In this document: one piece after another, positions 22,661 to 32,340 of the stretch | Layout of the letters: every line of letters begins with the position of its first letter | Position numbering within the stretch: the first letter of the stretch is position 1 | NCBI GenBank assembly: GCA_036426205.1 | Contig: CM071571.1 | Coordinates: 109,031,257 to 109,095,256, forward strand | DNA: 64,000 nucleotides | Direction: 5' to 3' | Origin: Ascaphus truei | Lineage: Eukaryota > Chordata > Amphibia > Anura > Ascaphidae | The notes under the pieces: model-generated | What the model was told of the DNA's origin: nothing | Seen by the model: only the letters and a program-made list of their open reading frames with translations | Database searches by the model: none | Translations under genes and position numbers: made by a program

Positions 22661-22920
22661 ATACACACTAATCCAAAAACTTGTCCAGTACTCACTGTCT
22701 TTAGAAATCAGAATCCAAGAATGGGATAATTCCAAAAAGCATAATTTAATATATACACAAGAGACCCTATAACAGAACCGCATACCCTACATCCAAAAAA
22801 GTGAGATAGCAATAAATCAGAACATATGTATAACAGTGGGGGGATAGCGGGGGGGGGGGAGAAACAAAATGAAGGGGACAAGACAACACACAGGTGGGTA
22901 CACTAAGGGGAAACAGCAGG

Positions 22921-22958
22921 GGGGCAACGTTTCGGGGAACACACCTTCATCAGGCCCG
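22921..22958 (-). ncRNA. Hammerhead-ribozyme-like module 3
   Basis: Minus strand: stem I GGGC/GCCC (4 bp perfect), exact CTGATGA, weak stem II (GG/CC), exact GAAA, ACGTT in place of ACGCGT, with GTT at the cleavage position. One of two copies with fully canonical CTGATGA and GAAA cores. Confidence 0.6.
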
Positions 22959-23101
22959 TTCCCCCTCGCTCCAGAGGAACAGAGGGGTACTTCCTCATAC
23001 TTCTTCCCAAACCTGGCCCTACTACCTCCTTCCACTATCCTAGAACATACATTTGTACCAGACGGGTAATAAATAAAAAAATCCTACTACAAAGAGAATT
23101 A

Positions 23102-23416
23102 GGCTGCGCTTATAGTGCCGACGACACGACATCGCGTCAAAACAAATGCATAGTCGGCGGCGGTACTTATAGTGCACGCAACGGCGTGACCAAGCAACAG
23201 CGCTACCAAAAATCTGGTAGTCAGTTATTTGATTTTTTCGGTGACGGTCTCTCCTTGTGGCCAATCAGAGAGCTTCTCCGTCCCTCTGCCTTCCCCTTTT
23301 ATGATGTCACTGGCGTTGTAGCCAGCGACGTCACCTAATCTTGAATTACAACTATCGCAATGGCGACGGCAACGGGTGACGTCATCGGTTGCGTCGCCGT
23401 CACTATAAGCGCAGCC
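23102..23416 (+). mobile_element. PIF/Harbinger-type MITE, copy 2
   Basis: 315 bases; termini GGCTGCGCTTATAGTG and its complement CACTATAAGCGCAGCC are perfect over 16 bases. TTA duplication at 23099-23101 and 23417-23419. Homologous to 4888-5175 (inverted) and 25112-25376. Confidence 0.93.
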
Positions 23417-23531
23417 TTACACTCGATAATCTTATTAGATACAGTATCTCCAAAAAGGATTGAATGAAGAAGAAAATGATAGATGTTTTCTGAAATGAAA
23501 CATTGTAAATATAGTTAAATACTATATGAAT

Positions 23532-23572
23532 ATACTTCTTGATAAAGTGCGGTCACAAAACGCGTAGGGGTG
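23532..23572 (+). ncRNA. Hammerhead-ribozyme-like module 4
   Basis: Core TTGATAA, stem II GTG/CAC, AAAA instead of GAAA, ACGCGT, GTA, and stem I formed by tacttc with ggggtg using G-U pairs. Degenerate core, so probably inactive. Confidence 0.5.
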
Positions 23573-23672
23573 TTGCATCCTCCGTTTTTTTAATGCAGCT
23601 TAAATAAAGAATCTTATCTTTATGACCTGGCTCTCTGTTTCTGTGCGCTGGAACTATACTTTTTTGGATATG

Positions 23673-24055
23673 TATGTACAGTATGTAATTATGTTAACCA
23701 ATTAATTCAGCAACTAGGGTTTACATTGCTTTTAATTTTATAAATATCTACTGTGTACATACATGAAATAATGATGATTTATGACAGTACAATTACATCT
23801 TCAACCCAAATTTTATTCATTTATTATATTAATTATGTATTAACAATTCAATGAGTAGTATGATCAATTTAACACAACACACACACATTGAATATATACA
23901 GTATATATATATATATATATATATTCAAACTTAACAGGTTATATAATTTGTTATTATATGTTTTATTGTGGTTGCGGTATTATTATTATTATAGTTTATT
24001 ATTAAGAAGTTATTTGTAATGGAAATGTCATTGTTGTGAATATTATATTATTGTT
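23673..24055. other. AT-rich DNA with TA microsatellite
   Basis: (AT)n at 23897-23925. Nothing else recognised. Confidence 0.6.
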
Positions 24056-24221
24056 CCATTATGGATAAATACAGGGCAGGAATCACAGTATTAAAGGAAG
24101 TGTGAGTGATTTCTCCCTGACACCAGCTGATAGTCAATCAAATTAGTGAACACTTTACATTAAATTGTTCCCATTGGCTACAAGAGTGTATAAAGCTTCA
24201 CGAGCAGCCTCATCATGTGTA

Positions 24222-24257
24222 CTCTTGATTAAGCACGCAGTGTGAAACGCGTAGAGG
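24222..24257 (+). ncRNA. Hammerhead-ribozyme-like module 5
   Basis: Core TTGATTA, stem II GCAC/GTGT (4 bp with one G-U), exact GAAA, ACGCGT, GTA, stem I CTC/GAG. Confidence 0.5.
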
Positions 24258-24374
24258 TCACGTGAGGCTGCTACGTGTACTTCCAGTTGGCGAGAGAGCT
24301 GCCGGGAGAGTGAAGGGTTTTTCACAGCGTGAGTTCACCGGGTCCGGACCCATGTCATCTACTGAAGCGGTGCG

Positions 24375-24620
24375 CAAAATGGGGGGTGGGGGGGGGGGGT
24401 TGGGTGTGGGTGGGGGGGGGGGGGTGTGTGTGGGGGGGTGAGTGTGTGTGGGGCTGTGTGAGTGTGAGTGTGGGGCTGTGTGTGTGAGTGTGGGGTTGAG
24501 TGAGTGTGTGTGGGGTTGTGTGTGTGTGAGTGTGGGGTTGTGTGTGTGTGAGTGTGGGGTTGAGTGTATGTGTGTGTGGGGGGGGGTTGAGTGTGTGGGA
24601 TTGAGTGGGTGTTGTGATTA
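24375..24620. repeat. G/T-rich microsatellite (G-quadruplex-prone)
   Basis: Irregular GGGGTTGTGTGTGTGAGTGT repeats with G runs of 6-10. Histidine/threonine-rich minus-strand frames here are artefacts. Confidence 0.92.
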
Positions 24621-25111
24621 AATGCAGCGGTGCACAAACTGGGGGGTGGGGCGCACCAGGAGCAAGATTATTTAAGCGGGAGGCGTGCGGCGAAAAAGAT
24701 GTGCGCGGGCAGCCAATATGTGCGCGGGTGGCCGAACAGGATAGTGCAGGTGGCGGCCACGTGATTCGGAGGTACGGGGGAGGAGCACGCCCCAGTGCTG
24801 TGATGTCAAACGCCCCTCCTTCCGGTGTCTGCTCTGCAATAGCGCTGTGTTCCTGCTCTCCTCCGCTGGCAACCTGCTTTGCTGCGATCCTCTGCGAGTG
24901 AAAGGGTCGGCTGCCACTATATCAATCATACTATGAATGTACAGAAATAATGGGGAAAAAAAAGTGACAACATTTCCCCACTCGTGCTTGCAAAATTATG
25001 CAGGACACCCTGTGCTCATGCTTGGAGAGTTGGTGATGTCACCACTCTCAGCAGCAGCGTGGACGCAGCCTAATTTTGCAAGAGCGAGCTCTTGAAGTAT
25101 GTAAGTATTTA

Positions 25112-25376
25112 GACTGCGCTTATAGTGCCGGCGATGCGACGTCGCCCGAAAACAAATGCATTGTCGCCGCTGCGTGCCCTTATAGTAAGCGCGACGGGGT
25201 GACGCGATTTTTTGAAGCCGCCAATATTTGATTTTTCAGGGGCTGTGGTCTCATGTGACAGCCCCTGAACCAATCAATGGCCTGGTCGCCCGCACCGACA
25301 CAAAGCGAAATACAACTTTTGCTAGCGGCGACGGGTGACGTCACGCGTCTCCGTCACGGGCACTATACGCGCGGCC
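25112..25376 (+). mobile_element. PIF/Harbinger-type MITE, copy 3
   Basis: 265 bases; ends GACTGCGCTTATAGTGCC and (complement) GGCCGCGCGTATAGTGCC. TTA at 25109-25111 and 25377-25379. Nested inside the hAT element 24365-25519, so it is the younger of the two. Confidence 0.92.
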
Positions 25377-25979
25377 TTAGACATATTTGTATTTACATTG
25401 TATACCGTTTAATAAAGGGTTTTTTTTTTCATGTGATTTTGATTACATCAGGCAGGGGGGGCCCGAGAAATTTCATGGATAAAAAGGGGGGCTCGGCATA
25501 AAACGTTTGCTCACCCCTGATCTACTGCACCCAGCTGCTAACCGGACCTCTCCGGCACCACTCTCCACAGAATTTAGGACAATTGTAAATTTACAATAGT
25601 TTGTTACTTGTACCCTTAGTATTTTAATTTAACACAGTGATGGTTACTTGATTTTGATAGTGACATTTGTTTTTAGTGTTATCGTTAAAACCCCTGTGGG
25701 TTTTTTACTTAATAAATATTCCTGCTATTCAGTGCACCCTCCTGTCTATCTTTTTCTCTTTGTTTTTGTGAGTCCCTATGGGAGCTCACTTATCTTTAGG
25801 AGGTTGTGGAGTCCTCCCAGGCAGACGGCAGCAAGAAAATTAGCAACACAGTGTACAAACATTTAAAGACAGCACCAGCGCGGAGCATCAATCTTTCTGG
25901 ATTTGTTCCTATAAAGTAGATCTGCTTTGCATGTCACAGTATTAATGTGCAAACCAAATGTTAAACCATTTGCCCAGAT

Positions 25980-27400
25980 ATATAAAACTAGTGACAGGGG
26001 CTAGTATGGTGTTATAGTTGGTTCTGATCTGGAGCTCTGTGGTTGGTAGCTTTACTCCCAAAATACTCCCAAATACCATTGTTAGTCTCGTCAGCGTTTA
26101 ATAAACAGTTCGTTTTTGGATATCCAGTTTTCAAGCCTTGAAAAATCAGATTGAAATATGTGTCCATGGTCAAAGAGGTGAGGGCAGTGTGCATATACGA
26201 TTGTCATCTGCATACATATGCATTGAAGCTCCCATACAAACTGTAGGTAGATCATTAATGAACAGTACCTGTGTTGAGCCGGAGTACCTGTCTGGATATA
26301 AAGTTGGTTACTTCTAACAACCACACTGCCTGAATACCACGTTTAACACGTGAGTGCAAAATTTATAGAGTCTACAATATTGAATCTATACTGCTGAATT
26401 AGACAATATTGCACTATTGGGTGTCTTTATTTCTTCCATGTCCTGATGAAATTTGCGCACTCGCTGTTCTTCATCGTTTGCTGTTTGGATTGGGATCGAG
26501 TCCTGTTTCAGGAGCTGCACTTTCTAAAGGACAGTATATTTGCCTTTTTTCTGTTAAAGTGGTGTTATTTGCGCTTAATTCCTTTTATCACTATAAGATC
26601 ATTAATCAAGACGGAAAGAAGTAGGGGCCCAAGAACAGAGCCTTGTGGACACCGCAGGTGATATCCAAGGGCTTTGTGTTACAGCCTGAGAAAGACAAAT
26701 GTTGGGTTCTACTTGATAAGTAGGAGTGAAACCAGTTTAGCCAGGTACCCCCTGGGCTACTAAACTTCTCTGCCTAACACAGAGAGTGGAAGCATCTACC
26801 CCTTACTCCACCAGGGAGTATGGGAGTTAAGGAGAGACTCCTGGGGCCTCAAGCTCCTGGGGTTGGCTCCAGGGACCAAGCAAGAATGAAGACTATGAAT
26901 GTACTATATGTCAGTATGCTGTCTGCTGTACTGAATAAAGACCACCAGTTTGTTTTACTCCTGCCTGACGATGGGGGGAGGAAAATAAAGATTTTCTGCA
27001 GGGACTTCACCTATCCATGATAGGCCCTGTTGGATGGAGGCGCTGCACCGAAGAGTAAGAGAATCAGATCCGAAAGACTGTCCTGTTTATCCCCACTAGA
27101 GGTGAGCAGCAATTCACCCAGTAACCAGAACCAAATCTCCCTTAGGGGGAAGGGAAGCGGTTACACCAGTTTAAAGTGTCTTCCCCTATTCCAGAACACT
27201 GTAGTTTGTTTAACAAGATAACATGATCAACAGTATCAAAAGCCTTTGTAAAATCTAGGAGATTGGTCTGAAGTTTGACAGTGTTTTTGTCCCCACTTTT
27301 GAAGATTGGGACAAGTCTGGCAGTTTTCCAGGTCTTTGGGGGATGGATATGAAAAGGAGAAATTACATTTTACCTGGGATATGATTAACCTTAAACCAAT
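25980..27400 (-). pseudogene. L2/CR1-like LINE reverse transcriptase, interrupted by an LTR
   Basis: Non-LTR retrotransposon ORF2 remnant, minus strand. From high to low coordinates: a VPIFKSGDK-like segment (about 27315-27285), DFTKAFDTVDHVILLNKL (about 27270-27205; motif A aspartate present) after an apparent deletion, WF-SYLSSRTQ (about 26735-26700), GVxxG-LGP with local frameshift (about 26660-26630), LYADD catalytic motif (about 26230-26205), then LENWISKNEL (about 26130-26100). The motif order is that of a LINE palm domain. It is broken by several frameshifts and split by the solo LTR 26736-27165. Confidence 0.85.
26736..27165 (+). mobile_element. Solo LTR, copy 2, inserted in the LINE
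   Basis: 430 bases, begins TTTAGCC (from TGTAGCC) and ends GGTTACA, with CCAG on both sides (26732-26735, 27166-27169). Removing it rejoins the LINE frame around the WF-SYLS motif. It shares its right half with the LTR at 7347-8126 and carries AATAAAG motifs at about 26934 and 26985. Confidence 0.8.
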
Positions 27401-27751
27401 TATTGAGAAGGAAGCAACAATGCACTAGAGGCCATAACAGCTATAAATCAGGAGAAAGTTTGCAGATAGATTGTTAATCGCTTTTTATGACCCCCATATT
27501 AGACCTAAATAAAACCCATTTTCTATATAAATGACTTCTCCCAAACCCACATCTACACCTAAATTATGAATAGCTCTAACAATACCAAATGTGTTTGGAA
27601 GCCCCACATCCTTCCAAATATAAGGCCACTCCGCAGCACACCAGTGACATTCTACAAGGCTCCATCATCAGCAGTACCTGTTGCATCCTGTTAACTCCAT
27701 ATCTACATTAGATTTAAAATCCTCCTGCTAGCAAAATCTACCACTACTGTA

Positions 27752-28082
27752 CAGGCATACCCCGGTTTAAGGACACTCACTTTAAGTACACTCGCGAGTA
27801 AGTACATATCGCTCAATAGGTAAACGGTAGCTCACGCATGCGCCTGTCAGCACGTCCTGAACAGCAATACCGTCTCCCTACCTGTACCGAAGCAGTGCGC
27901 AAGCGGGGAGACTATAGAGCCTGTTACAAATGCGTTATTTACATCAGTTATGCACGTATATGACGATTGCAGTACAGTACATGCATCAATAAGTGGAAAA
28001 AGGTAGTGCTTCATTTTAAGTGCATTTTCACTTTACATACATGCTCCGGTCCCATTGCGTATGTTAATGCGGGGTATGCCTG
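27752..28082. mobile_element. Tigger/pogo-like MITE
   Basis: 331 bases; ends CAGGCATACCCCGG and (complement) CAGGCATACCCCGC with TA on each side (27750-27751, 28083-28084). The CAGGCATACC terminus and TA target are characteristic of Tigger-type Tc1/mariner elements. No transposase. Confidence 0.88.
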
Positions 28083-28084
28083 TA

Positions 28085-28820
28085 TATGTCTCCAGGAAAT
28101 CGTTCCACACTCCATTGTCATCTTGAAGGTCCCACTGGTCAATCCACGGCACTAAAAATGAGCAACTTCACAAAAACCACCACACTTACCTTAATTACGC
28201 TACCACCACCAAGAATAATTTATGGTCTTACCCTCAGGAGTCCTTGGTCCTGTTTACTAGCAAAAGATGTAATTAACATAAAGAAACAATGTAGAGAAAT
28301 GTGTTTTTGCTACCCTAATTGGCCACACCTCTTACAAAAGTTAACCCTATATACGAAGACATTACTTACCATTATACAAAATATATAATACATCTTATAA
28401 AAGGACAAATACAATAACATACAAAAATTAAAAAATATAATACATGGAGTAAACATTGAATGAAAAAATAATAATAAAACCGAATATTGAAAAATAAAAT
28501 ACATGAAATAAAATGTATAATTACAAAAAGATACAATTACAAAAAGACATCCCCGGCGCTAGTGCCTTACAAACGCAATGATTATTGCACTATTTGACGA
28601 AAATAGTCCACCACAAATAAGTGTCAATTTGAAATGCTGCCAATCCTGGGTCTTTGCTGGTTAAAGGTCTTCTTATTCGGAAAGCTCAATCCTAGTGCGA
28701 AGCATACAAGAAAAAAACGTCAGTGTAGTATGTAAAATGTGAAATATAGAAATATATAACATGATTTGTAAAGAAAATTTGTAGGAGCGCATGTGCGATG
28801 CAAACAGCAGTGACGGCTGA
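28085..28820. other. AT-rich DNA, nothing recognised
   Basis: Unassigned sequence left of the L1 copy. Confidence 0.45.
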
Positions 28821-28829
28821 GTGAGGGAG

Positions 28830-29345
28830 CTCCACCAGAATTCGAGTGAACCAGAGATAACGAGCGGCCCCATCACGTCCCAAAACGTACCTAGAGTACA
28901 TCAAGGGGAAGGTCAGCGGCACCCAAAATGTCCTGCAAGACCCTGAGATGTGAGATGATCCCCTTGACAGGGCCCTCAGAGGCTGCATTAGGAATGAGCA
29001 AAGACCCTGTGATGTAATACTCCACTTTCTATTCTTCAAGGTGAAGGAAGATCTTTTAAAGGTGGCAGGAAACGCTGGAGGAATAGAATTTGAAGGTTCA
29101 AACCTGGAAATATATCCAGATTTATCCCCAGCCACCGTTGCAGGAAGAAGGGAAATTTAGTCTATAACAGCTCAACCAAGAGCCAAAGACCTCAAATATA
29201 GATGGAGATTCCCTTTCTGCCTCATGGTTTGTCAAGATGAACAAATAAAGTCAGCAAAGAATCTAAAAGAGGCAGAAGGATTATTGAAGGCCATAGGCCT
29301 CCCACAGAACACTCTACCAATACAGGAATAGGCCAGCGGCATCGC
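28830..29345 (+). pseudogene. L1-like ORF1 C-terminal region (copy A)
   Basis: Remnant of L1 ORF1p, the RNA-binding chaperone. The frame near 29022-29156 reads F-KVKEDLLKVAGN then IEFEGSNLEIYPDLSPATV, matching the RRM-to-CTD segment (H/F-x-F-K-x-K-E, then I-x-x-x-x-D-L-S-x-x-T). 29190-29290 continues with RWRFPFCLMV. Stops at about 29158 and elsewhere break it. The N-terminal coiled coil is not recognisable here. Confidence 0.78.
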
Positions 29346-30284
29346 CTCCAAGGAGGACATGGCAAGCAAACCTAGACGTTATTGGGACCCCCAAAAACAT
29401 GACAGAGGATACCTAAATGATCATACGGTACAGCAAAAAATAAGGTCACAGACTTGCAACTACAGATCTGGAATGATTGTTACAGGATACTGGAGAGGGG
29501 AAGATTCATCTACGCAAACATGGTGAAAAAGAGTCAAGCGGAGCAGCAATAAAGTTCACTCATTGCTTATATCTTTTGAACTTCATCTAAGGACATGTTT
29601 ACCCGTACTAAGCATTCTGGGCACTGATTTCCATAATTCAGTATATACTTATAGTCCAGTCAGTGGGGGAAGGGGGGGGGGTGAGGGGTAAGGAGGGAAG
29701 AATCCTGCTCAGCTCAAAATAGACTTTCTAGGGAGGTGCTATCAGGGTGAAACTTAGCGTATAGGAGGAGAGGGAAAGAACCCTATGTGATGCACTCAGC
29801 CCTACTACAGACCTGCCTTTTATACCCTGCTGTTACCATGGAGCGCTGGTAACACACTTAGAGGAAAGCTCCTCCTTTGCCTAATGCTGTCAGCGCGGCC
29901 CCTGGTATCAGTTGTGCAAATAAGGTCTATAATAAGGGTATCCTGTGGTTAAAAATACATATGGGGGTTAAAAACCTTTAATAAAGCAGATGCACGCAAA
30001 ATGACTGGTTGCCTTATTGAGTGTTATGATGTAAATGTACCCTCTTGTAATTGCAGTATTATTAAGATCTAAATACTGATATTGTGATTGTTTTAAACTT
30101 TAATGCATACATATGCCCTCTAATAATTATAATGTTATTATTTCATTAAGAGAGCCTGGGCATTTAGATATATGCATACATTAATGTAAATGTACATAAT
30201 GGTTCTGAGGTAAGTGTTGGTGGTCCTATCCATAGATGTATTAAAGGATGGGGAGGTTAGAGTGGGCGCATGGTGAAGAGGGTC

Positions 30285-30866
30285 TCATAGGAATGCACTA
30301 TAATTGAAATCCTCATTCAAACCATGAGGTGCCTGCGTGCCCAGAATGAAAATCCATCTAGCCTCTTTTCTCAGTAAAGTATTGTCAATATCGCCTCCAC
30401 GGAGGCCGAGTGATACATGTTCAATGCATTGAAAACCCACTGATGTAGTATCACCATGATGTAACAAATTAATGTGTCGTGCCAACGGCGTATCTACTTC
30501 ATTTCTGATGGTGCTTACATGTTCAAGGATGCGGCGACGTAGTTGGCGTGAAGTTTTGCCCACATACATCAAACCGCATCTACATGTCGCTAGATAGATC
30601 ACTGCACTTGTTTTACAGTTGAAGTAGTCCTTGATTGTATATGTGGCTGAACCGGTGGCATTTTTGAATGTTTTTTGTGAGTTAATGTGACCACATGCCT
30701 TGCAAGTCCCGCACTTGAAAGTGCCCTTTGTGGTGTTACTGAGCCAAGTTGTTGTGTTTGGTGTTTTGTAGTGGCTGTGTACTAGAGTATCAGACAGGTT
30801 TTTGGGTCTCCTGTATGTGATGGATGGAGTATCATTAAGCACTGACTTATACACCTCATCCTCCAA
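30285..30866 (-). CDS. Penelope-like element endonuclease (GIY-YIG) domain ORF
   Basis: 193-residue open frame from the C-terminal half of a Penelope-like reverse transcriptase. The GIY-YIG domain nicks target DNA to prime reverse transcription in this class. Visible: RRPKNL segment after the RT (residues 19-24), C52-x2-C55-x2-C58-x-H60 putative zinc-binding cluster, VIY (89-91) and YVG (101-103) in the GIY and YIG positions, the basic helix RQLRRRILEH (107-116) with the conserved arginine, and the C-terminal EARW-I...APHGLNE block. No stop or frameshift, so it is well preserved, but the RT core is missing upstream and the element as a whole is dead. The start codon chosen is the first ATG; the true frame would have continued into the RT. 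Confidence 0.88.
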   Translation of the reverse strand: MEDEVYKSVLNDTPSITYRRPKNLSDTLVHSHYKTPNTTTWLSNTTKGTFKCGTCKACGHINSQKTFKNATGSATYTIKDYFNCKTSAVIYLATCRCGLMYVGKTSRQLRRRILEHVSTIRNEVDTPLARHINLLHHGDTTSVGFQCIEHVSLGLRGGDIDNTLLRKEARWIFILGTQAPHGLNEDFNYSAFL

Positions 30867-30892
30867 GAGGATGTGCCAGTGTTTATTGAGGA

Positions 30893-30993
30893 CCCTTTTA
30901 CATTTTACAGTATTCCTAAGTTACATAAGAATGCCGTTAACCCCCCCTGGAAGACCTATTGTCTCCGGCATAGAATCCCTCAATGAACAGTAG
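30893..30993 (+). pseudogene. Inverted Penelope RT fragment
   Basis: The plus-strand frame encodes S-IPKLHKNAVNPPGRPIVS, an early conserved motif of Penelope reverse transcriptase, opposite in orientation to the adjoining endonuclease ORF. About 33 residues, bounded by the 45-base inverted repeat. Confidence 0.82.
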
Positions 30994-31549
30994 GGCTGAG
31001 TGCATCACATAGGGTTCTTTCCCTCTCCTCCTATATACTTATAGTCCCCCTTACGAGCTGTATGATCATGAAGTAAGGTCTCAAATTAAGCTACCATCAT
31101 AGAAAAAAAAATGAGTTCACCCAAACGCATAACATTCTGCGGCCAACTGGTCGGATATCAGCGGTTATCCCACCTTTTCCCCCATTGCGGGTCCCTACCC
31201 CTAGGGCTCTGAACTTGCATGGCGACCCGTCCAAATTGTGATATATCCCCTTTTTCCCTCTCCTGGTAGGAATTTAAGTTTAAACCCATTTTCCCCAGTT
31301 AACCCCCCTAAAACTACATGAGAGCAGACTGATGAATCCGCAGATTGGATTCTTAAATTGCACCAGCAGAATCCGCAGATCGGATGGTCAATGATAAACA
31401 AAAATCTCAAAAAGGGCGATTCGACTTTTACGGATTGATCCACAGACCAAAGGAATCGGCCACTCCACAGTGGATCCAAATCCGCCCAAAATATTAGCCC
31501 GTCTATAATTTCGAGGCCAGCAAGTCAGAGGCCCTAAATATAAATTTAC

Positions 31550-31955
31550 CACCGGTATCAGTCATGCCAATAGCCTCTAACTTTAATTTTACCTGGCACA
31601 AAAAAAACAATATTACATAACATGGGGTGAGGATCACAAAAGATTATTCCTCAATGTATCAAGCCAACTATCCATACATAATTCAAAATCGTAAGAAAAA
31701 TCTTGATCACAATACTCCATCTCCTGGATTGGTAGAATCTATGCACTAAAAATAACTCTCCTCCTAAAAATCTTAGATTTATTCAGAGCTCTACCTATAC
31801 TTATTAAAATTAAAGATATAGATCGCCTACAAAAAAAAAACATTGTTTAAACGGAAGTCCGCTCTCATGCTATCCCAAGTATACAAAGCTGGAAATACTC
31901 GTCCTGCGTCCGCAGGACTTCAAACTCTCCTAGAAATGTGAGCTCCCAAAAGGGG
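31550..31955 (+). pseudogene. L1-like ORF2 C-terminal segment (copy A, part 1)
   Basis: The frame around 31720-31860 reads SWIGRIYALKITLLLKILDL followed by FRALPI, the L1 ORF2 thumb/C-terminal region, continuing to ...VYKAGNTRPASAGLQTLL (about 31875-31935). Stops are present. Confidence 0.75.
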
Positions 31956-32059
31956 GCTCACAAGACAGACGAAGAGCGGAGAGAGCGCACTGAGTTGCAG
32001 AAATATACATTTATATGGATAAAAAGGTCTCACGAGATGGGCCAACAATGACACAATAC

Positions 32060-32340
32060 ATTAGACAATTAAGATTTACAAACTTGCTGAGGCATTGTGA
32101 GGAGTAATGGTGAGATCCGGAGGTTCTCCTGACGAAGCACGCAGTACAAAACGCGTTGAGGTCACAAGAGGGCTGCTACGTGACCTTCTATTTGCTAAGA
32201 GGTGTACCGGTTGGAGAGAGAAGGACGAGATCGATGGAGAATTGTGGGTCCGGCCTATTCCCTCTACTCTTCTGATTCTGCCTCCAATATTGGATAACCC
32301 TGACTACCCTCCAGGTTTACAGTGAGAACAATTCACATGG
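32060..32340 (+). mobile_element. Hammerhead-bearing element fragment in L1
   Basis: Contains module 6 and the gaggtcac-agagggctgctacgtg block shared with 24245-24280. L1-like sequence resumes at about 32340. Ends not resolved. Confidence 0.5.
32124..32161 (+). ncRNA. Hammerhead-ribozyme-like module 6
   Basis: Core CTGACGA (position 7 is variable in hammerheads, so the core is acceptable), stem II GCAC/GTAC with one mismatch, AAAA in place of GAAA, ACGCGT, GTT at the cleavage position, stem I TCTC/GAGG (with one G-U). Confidence 0.5.

Larger units (their letters stand above)
22670..23672. mobile_element. TIR element with two outward hammerhead-like modules
   Basis: The left end atccaaaaacttgtccagta and right end (reverse complement) atccaaaaaagtatagttcc are similar inverted termini. 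A hammerhead-like module lies on the minus strand near the left end (22921-22958) and another on the plus strand near the right end (23532-23572), so the element is built as an inverted pair. A Harbinger MITE (23102-23416) is nested inside. An AATAAAGAATC motif lies just inside the right end. Confidence 0.6.
24365..25519. mobile_element. hAT-type element, copy 2 (expanded, with nested MITE)
   Basis: Left end AAGCGGTGCGCAAAATGG and right end (reverse complement) CAGGGGTGAGCAAACG, with the perfect 8-bp duplication ATCTACTG (24357-24364, 25520-25527). A second left-end-like sequence, gcagcggtgcacaaactggg, begins about 24622, implying a nested or tandemly duplicated end. A G/T-rich microsatellite (24375-24620) and Harbinger copy 3 lie inside. 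No transposase. Confidence 0.8.
24060..25790 (+). mobile_element. Hammerhead-bearing element split by a hAT insertion
   Basis: Module 5 (24222-24257) is followed by gaggtcacgtgaggctgcta, shared with module 6 at about 32158-32180. The 3' block (ttaataaatattcc then gtgcaccctcctgtc...tttttctc, 25709-25760) matches the AATAAA plus GTGCGC..TTTTTCTC tail of the element at 10491. The two halves are separated by the hAT element 24365-25519. Outer limits are approximate. Confidence 0.5.
29658..31031 (-). mobile_element. Penelope-like element 1, rearranged, in L1
   Basis: 1,374-base insertion flanked by a perfect 16-bp duplication (tatatacttatagtcc, 29642-29657 and 31032-31047). It contains an intact endonuclease-domain ORF on the minus strand (30285-30866). 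A reverse-transcriptase motif fragment lies in the opposite orientation (30893-30993). A 45-base segment next to the right end (30987-31031) is an inverted copy of 29764-29808. The structure fits a truncated copy with 5' inversion. Confidence 0.82.

Noticed and set aside
24359..24637. His/Thr/Pro-rich minus-strand frame
   Set aside because: Translation of a G/T microsatellite.
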